Shown here piece after piece: positions 60,001 through 64,000 of a DNA stretch of 64,000 bases (its first letter is position 1; each line of letters starts with the position of its first letter). The translations under genes and the position numbers were made by a program. Where the stretch lies: contig ML976740.1 in assembly GCA_010015655.1 (NCBI GenBank), positions 122,725 to 186,724 on the forward strand. Reading direction: 5' to 3'. This DNA comes from Bimuria novae-zelandiae CBS 107.79. Taxonomy: Eukaryota; Ascomycota; Dothideomycetes; Pleosporales; Didymosphaeriaceae. The notes beneath the pieces are model-generated. The model did not search any database and was not told where the DNA came from. It saw only the letters and a program-made list of their open reading frames with translations.

Positions 60001-60138
60001 TACGAGCGTACGAGGCCGGCACCTATCTAGAGATAATAGAGGAAGATAATAAAGCTACAGTTATACTAGCATAAGGCAAGACACGAAGGAGGTAACACAA
60101 CGGACTTAAAGGACTACGCCTACTTTAGAGGGGGGTGA

Positions 60139-60407
60139 TGTAATAGCCTAGTATACTGGCAGGACACATGACCTCGCGTAAGAGGCGCGACTGCCTCACG
60201 CCTAGGTGCAGCTGCCTCACGCCTGGGCGCAGCTGCCCACGCACCCAGTGTAGCTATCTCGGATAGATAGATGTTCCGTGCCGAGCAGTAGCGCATAAAA
60301 GCGCCGCAGGCCTGTGTACCTACAGTCTCCTCATCTTAGTGTAGCTAAAATAGAGCCAACCTACCTCATCTACTCTCTTAATGCAGGAGCCTGTGCCCGT
60401 CCTTACA
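60139..60407 (+). repeat. 3' LTR of the nested Gypsy element
   Basis: 269-bp copy of the 5' LTR with about a dozen or more differences, mostly transitions, followed by CGTAT. Confidence 0.88.
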
Positions 60408-63400
60408 CGTATTTAATAACTATAAGTATCTCTTTATCGTGGATAGCGTAGTTACATACTGCCAGGCTATTCTTCGCTAAGAAGTAAGTTACCGGGCGTA
60501 GAATCCTATTATTATTATACTAGAAGAAGTATCCCCTAGTTAACTAACTAGAGGCGTTTGCTTTTAGTACTAATTTTTATTTAGGGTTAAAGTAGGCTAG
60601 CGTGGGGTCTATATAGAACGCTATCTTTAAGAAGTTAAATACGTACTACTACTCTTATCCCTAGATAAATTCTGCTCCTTTACTAGTAAGCTTTATAAGG
60701 GGGCTTACTATGCTAGAGAAGTCTTATATAAATTTTTAATAGAAGTTTATAAAGCCTATAAAGCTCTAGACTCCCTTTACTAAAGTTAGTAGCTTTTATT
60801 CCTAAATTACTTAAACTTTATCTAGGTCTATGCTTACGCCCTTATTAACTTTTATAATAAATCTAAGGTACTTAGTCTTTTTAACGCAGAACTTAAATTT
60901 TTTAATATTTAAGTATAGTCCTGCGGCCCCTAACTTTTAAATTATAGTACGTACTTTCTCTTCGTGGTCTTTTTAGCTGCTACTAGAGAAGATAAGAACG
61001 TTATCTATATACACTAAGTAGTAGTTATTAAGGTACTCCCTTATCACCTAGTTAATATACTACTAGAATATACTTAGCGCGTTAGCTAGGCTAAAAGGAA
61101 CTACTAGCTACTTATAAAGACTAAATTAGGTTCTAAATACTATCTTCTATTCCTCGCCTTTTACTATCTAAAGCTTATAAAAGGCTTAGATTACGTTAAG
61201 TTTACTAAACTATTTAGCCTTTACAAGGAGCTAAAAAGTCTTACTAATTAATAATAGAGAGTACTAGTCCTTCTTTAAAATAGCGTTTAGGGCTTAATAA
61301 TTAATATAAAAGCGTAGTCCTCTACTAGGTTTTTTTGTAAATAATACTAGGGTAGCGGCGCTAGACTTACTTACTTAAATAAAGTTTTTATTTAAGTATT
61401 TAGTAAGCTTTTTTTAAAGGACGAGCAACTCTTCGCGAGATATATTAAATAGAGGGCTATAGGGGATCTCTAGGGTCTCGCTATCTTTTTCCACGAGAGG
61501 GATAAAAAGATTCACTCTAGGTCTACGGTGTGGGGGGAGCTTGTTAGCTTGTTCCCTATAAAAGATATGCTATAAGTCCTTAAAAGCTTTAGATAGTAGC
61601 TCTCGTAGGTTTACCTTTAGCTTGCGGGTTAACGCCTTTTATATATTCTTTATTAATATAGAAAATACTTTAGCCCCGTTTCCTAGACGTTAATTACGCT
61701 AATCTAGGGCTATAAAGGCTATAGCTAATACCCCTTAAGGCTTTATTAATAGTTTCTTACTTTTTTAGTTACAGATGCGGGTGCCTAAACTTCTAATTTA
61801 GATTAATTTCTTCGCTAGGGCTAGTTTAACCCTATTCTTTTTTATTTAGGTTAGGCTAAGGATTAGGTCGTATAACCTGTCATTAAGTAAGATATATAGC
61901 TATATTAATTCTATATAGCTATTAATATTTATTTCTAATTAGACTACTTCGCGTACAAAGAGTTGCATGCCTCTAATACTAATAACCTCCTATAGATAGG
62001 GTAGGTTCTTACGCTGTAGGTGGGCTTTTATTATAAGTTTTTTTAATATAAATCTAAAGGTTAAATAACTTAAATTAATTATCGTCGATGCAAACATAAT
62101 GTTATTAATAAGCGAGTATACTATTACTAGTATTAAGTCTAGCTATAGCCTTTAAAAGTTATTAAAACTTATTTTTTACCCTTTTCCTACTTCTGCCTCC
62201 TGGCGGCGATTGTTACTAAAAAGACTTAGTTTTCTAAATTAGTAGAGGCTATATTAAACTCTTTATTAAAGAATCTTTTAGTAGTAGGTGTAGTGGCGCG
62301 AACTTGTGCTAGCTTTATTATAAGTAAAAGTTTACACTGCTTTACGCAATATCCTGTATCTTTATAATAGAAATAGGAACTATTCTTTTTACGGGTTTCT
62401 ATTACCTCGCGCGACACCTACGTAGCTCGTTTCTAGGTATTACTAGACCTGTGTCCTGTGGCTCTATTTATTACTTAGTATCTTTTATCTTAGCTTCGTC
62501 GGCTGGACATCCTTCCAGGGTTAGCTTAGGTGGGTTCCTAATCCATTTCGTCTAGCGCCCTATTTTTGGTAGAAAACTTTAGTAGTTATAATATATTTTA
62601 GAAGAGGTTTTCTTTAACCTTATTAACCCTCTTCTAGACCCTTTGCAGGTCCTAATTATTATTTATATTTATTATAACTATTTAGTCTTATAAGTCCTTG
62701 TAGAGGCTCTAAAGGTATAAGTTCTTTAAGATTTTTTAACTATACTCCTTAGCTTTTATAGTATAGTTATTAAAGTTAAGGTTAAAGTTATAAAGCTTCT
62801 AGTTCCCTTATTATATTATAAGTAAGCGGTTACGCGCGATTTCTTCCGCTAGGTAGTTATAAAAGTTATAGTCTAGTAGCTCTTAGAGGTTAGCTTTAGT
62901 GCACCTTAGGTAGTAGTTTAAGTATATAATTCCTACTGTTGCTGCACGTCCTGTTAATTAACTAATAATATATCTAAGTATATTTCTAAGGTAGTTCTTA
63001 TTCTCTAGGAGCTTATATTGCATTACTATTTTAAAGTAGCGGTAATCTTATTATTTACTATTAAAGTAGGCTAAGTTAAAGATTTTAGGGCGGTGGCTTC
63101 TTCCTTAGTTTAAGATAAGCTTTACTATTAATCTCTTTAGTAGCTCTATTTGTTAGTCTGCTTCTAATAGCTAATTTATACCTCTTATCTCTTAGGAGTA
63201 TTATTATATTATTAGGGGTTCTTAGCGCTCCCTTACTATTTCTTTAGTTAGTCCTTTTACTTCTTATAGTAGAGTCTAAAGGGTGTCCTAAAGGTTAACG
63301 AGTGCTTTAACCTTACTTAGGAATTATTATATTTTATTTTTGTTAACTCCTAATACCTAGAGTTTAGTTATAAATAAGGAGGCTATCCTTTTATTTCCCT

Positions 63401-63719
63401 AGCTATTACTTTTTTATAAGCTAATAGCTTACTGCGTATAATTATTCGCGCTAAGACGTAGACCTTTAGTAGAAGGTCTTATTCTTATTTCTATAACTTC
63501 TTTATTTAGTAAAGATAGTCTTGCTAGCGTTAAGTGTCTATTAAGACTCCTTCTTAATTACTCGCTAGGGAGGGTTCTATCTCCTTATAGGTCTAGGCGT
63601 CGCCTTTATAATATCTATTTACGTAAGTCTTTTAACTTCGTGTGCTGCTTCGTAGCTTTAGTCTATAATTATATTTAAAATCTACTTATCCCGCGACGGG
63701 TAGAAGTAATTAAATTTAA

Positions 63720-63880
63720 TATAAGGGGCTAGGTACTTAAGGAGCTAAAGGTACTAAAAAAATACTTATAAATTTAATAAAGAGTTTAAAGTTAAGCTTT
63801 AGGCGTTAAACTTATATATCTAGGGTTCGCATAATCGAGGGTCAAGGATCCGAGGCAACAACTGGGCATAACCCATTACA
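63720..63880 (-). repeat. 5' LTR of the host Gypsy element (minus orientation)
   Basis: 161-bp copy of 49739-49899, ending GGGCATAACCCATTACA and followed by ATAAG. Confidence 0.82.
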
Positions 63881-63885
63881 ATAAG

Positions 63886-64000
63886 AAGACTAGCTATGAC
63901 TCGCAAATATATAGGATAGATTTTATAAATACGATTTAACTGTTACGATTACGAACCCCACAGGAACAAAGCAACCAGACAATTACGCTAAGAGAGTTAT
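63886..64000. other. AT-rich flank beyond the host Gypsy element
   Basis: 115 bases to the window end; probably more of the degraded Fot1 relic interrupted at 49738, but too short and altered to prove. Confidence 0.35.

Larger units (their letters stand above)
53761..60412 (+). mobile_element. Complete Gypsy-type LTR retrotransposon nested in the host Gypsy element
   Basis: LTRs of 269 bp lie at 53766-54034 and 60139-60407, with target duplication CGTAT at 53761-53765 and 60408-60412; total 6642 bp. Plus-strand order through RIP stops: gag (~54100-55850); zinc knuckle equivalent of CYYCKKLGHITRDC (~55850-55900); protease LINTGASSYV (~56150); reverse transcriptase with YINYRKLNAI (~57205) and YLDNILIYLED (~57500); RNase H (~57900-58250); integrase to TDGNTE and DNWSDLLP equivalents (~58850-59270). 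A G-rich polypurine tract (GAGGGGGG) stands just before the 3' LTR. All domain order is normal for Gypsy. It is dead through RIP. Confidence 0.9.
49734..63885 (-). mobile_element. Minus-strand Gypsy-type LTR retrotransposon containing a second Gypsy element
   Basis: LTRs of 161 bp at 49739-49899 and 63720-63880 are flanked by ATAAG (49734-49738 and 63881-63885). Without the nested element the host is about 7.5 kb. Its coding direction is minus. A purine-rich tract (complement of CCTTCTTTCCCTCT, 49902-49915) adjoins the left LTR. A gag zinc-knuckle equivalent (YFYYKDTGYCVKQC) lies near 62330-62370. The reverse transcriptase region follows leftward, and RNase H (equivalents of NYAIHDKEIL and FTVYT.YKNL) spans the nested insertion at 53766/60408. 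All frames are destroyed by RIP. Confidence 0.82.

Noticed and set aside
42761..63885. One large cargo-carrying mobile element (Starship-like) spanning the repeats
   Set aside because: No tyrosine recombinase (DUF3435) captain gene was seen, and each part has its own termini and target duplications.
1..64000. CRISPR arrays, bacterial operons, prophage, plasmid origins
   Set aside because: Introns, RIP-type mutation and gene families show a fungal nuclear genome; no regularly spaced short repeats were seen.
1..64000. tRNA or rRNA genes, telomeric repeats
   Set aside because: No convincing tRNA box A/box B pair, rRNA-like stretch or TTAGGG array was recognised by reading; short T-loop-like words occurred only inside LTR or AT-rich sequence.

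Overview
The window is nuclear DNA of a filamentous ascomycete, most likely a Dothideomycete or close relative. The genes carry short introns (mostly 46-90 nt, GT..AG). The families are typical of moulds: LaeA-like methyltransferase, GH55 glucanase, ferric reductase, Ctr copper transporter, carotenoid-oxygenase-like enzyme and a Zn2Cys6 regulator. The DNA has two compartments: gene-bearing blocks of about 50% GC, and long blocks extremely poor in CpA and rich in TpA, as left by repeat-induced point mutation (RIP). No species can be named from the sequence alone.

Layout. 1-1345 is RIP-degraded transposon sequence. 1.9-15.8 kb holds five intact-looking genes: a LaeA-like methyltransferase, a 600-residue protein with a terpene-cyclase-like NSE motif, a Ctr copper transporter divergent from a ferric/cupric reductase, and a secreted GH55 exo-beta-1,3-glucanase. 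A Tc1-type transposase relic lies between the first two. At 16.0-16.7 kb a frameshifted, truncated gene remnant marks the edge of the next AT-rich block (16.7-27.9 kb). That block contains a TA-flanked inverted-repeat transposon, Tc1 and pogo relics, and a Copia-type LTR element nested in a Gypsy relic.

From 28.1 to 38.1 kb there is a compact set of five genes: a carotenoid/stilbene-cleaving oxygenase homologue, an amidohydrolase-2 family aromatic decarboxylase, a SnoaL-like protein, an aldehyde dehydrogenase and a Zn2Cys6 regulator. The genes form two divergent pairs followed by the regulator. The chemistry of the families fits stepwise breakdown of a stilbene or similar phenylpropanoid: cleavage to aromatic aldehydes, oxidation to acids, then decarboxylation. 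This pathway reading is inference. A perfect CGG-N10-CCG palindrome sits in the first divergent promoter.

38.6-42.76 kb is an unexplained, not RIP-mutated island with a promoter-like start, no recognisable gene and many short A-runs on the plus strand. A pogo/Fot1 element (42761-45345) is inserted in its right part. Its near-perfect ~90-bp inverted repeats are intact, and its transposase frame is broken only by seven stops that each look like CAR to TAR changes. 45.5-64.0 kb is again RIP-saturated: another inverted-repeat transposon, a Fot1 relic split by a solo LTR, and a minus-strand Gypsy element that contains a complete plus-strand Gypsy element in its RNase H region. Target-site duplications support each of these insertions.

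A pattern across the window: terminal repeats (LTRs and TIRs) often keep CpA-rich, GC-rich sequence while element interiors are saturated with RIP-type changes.
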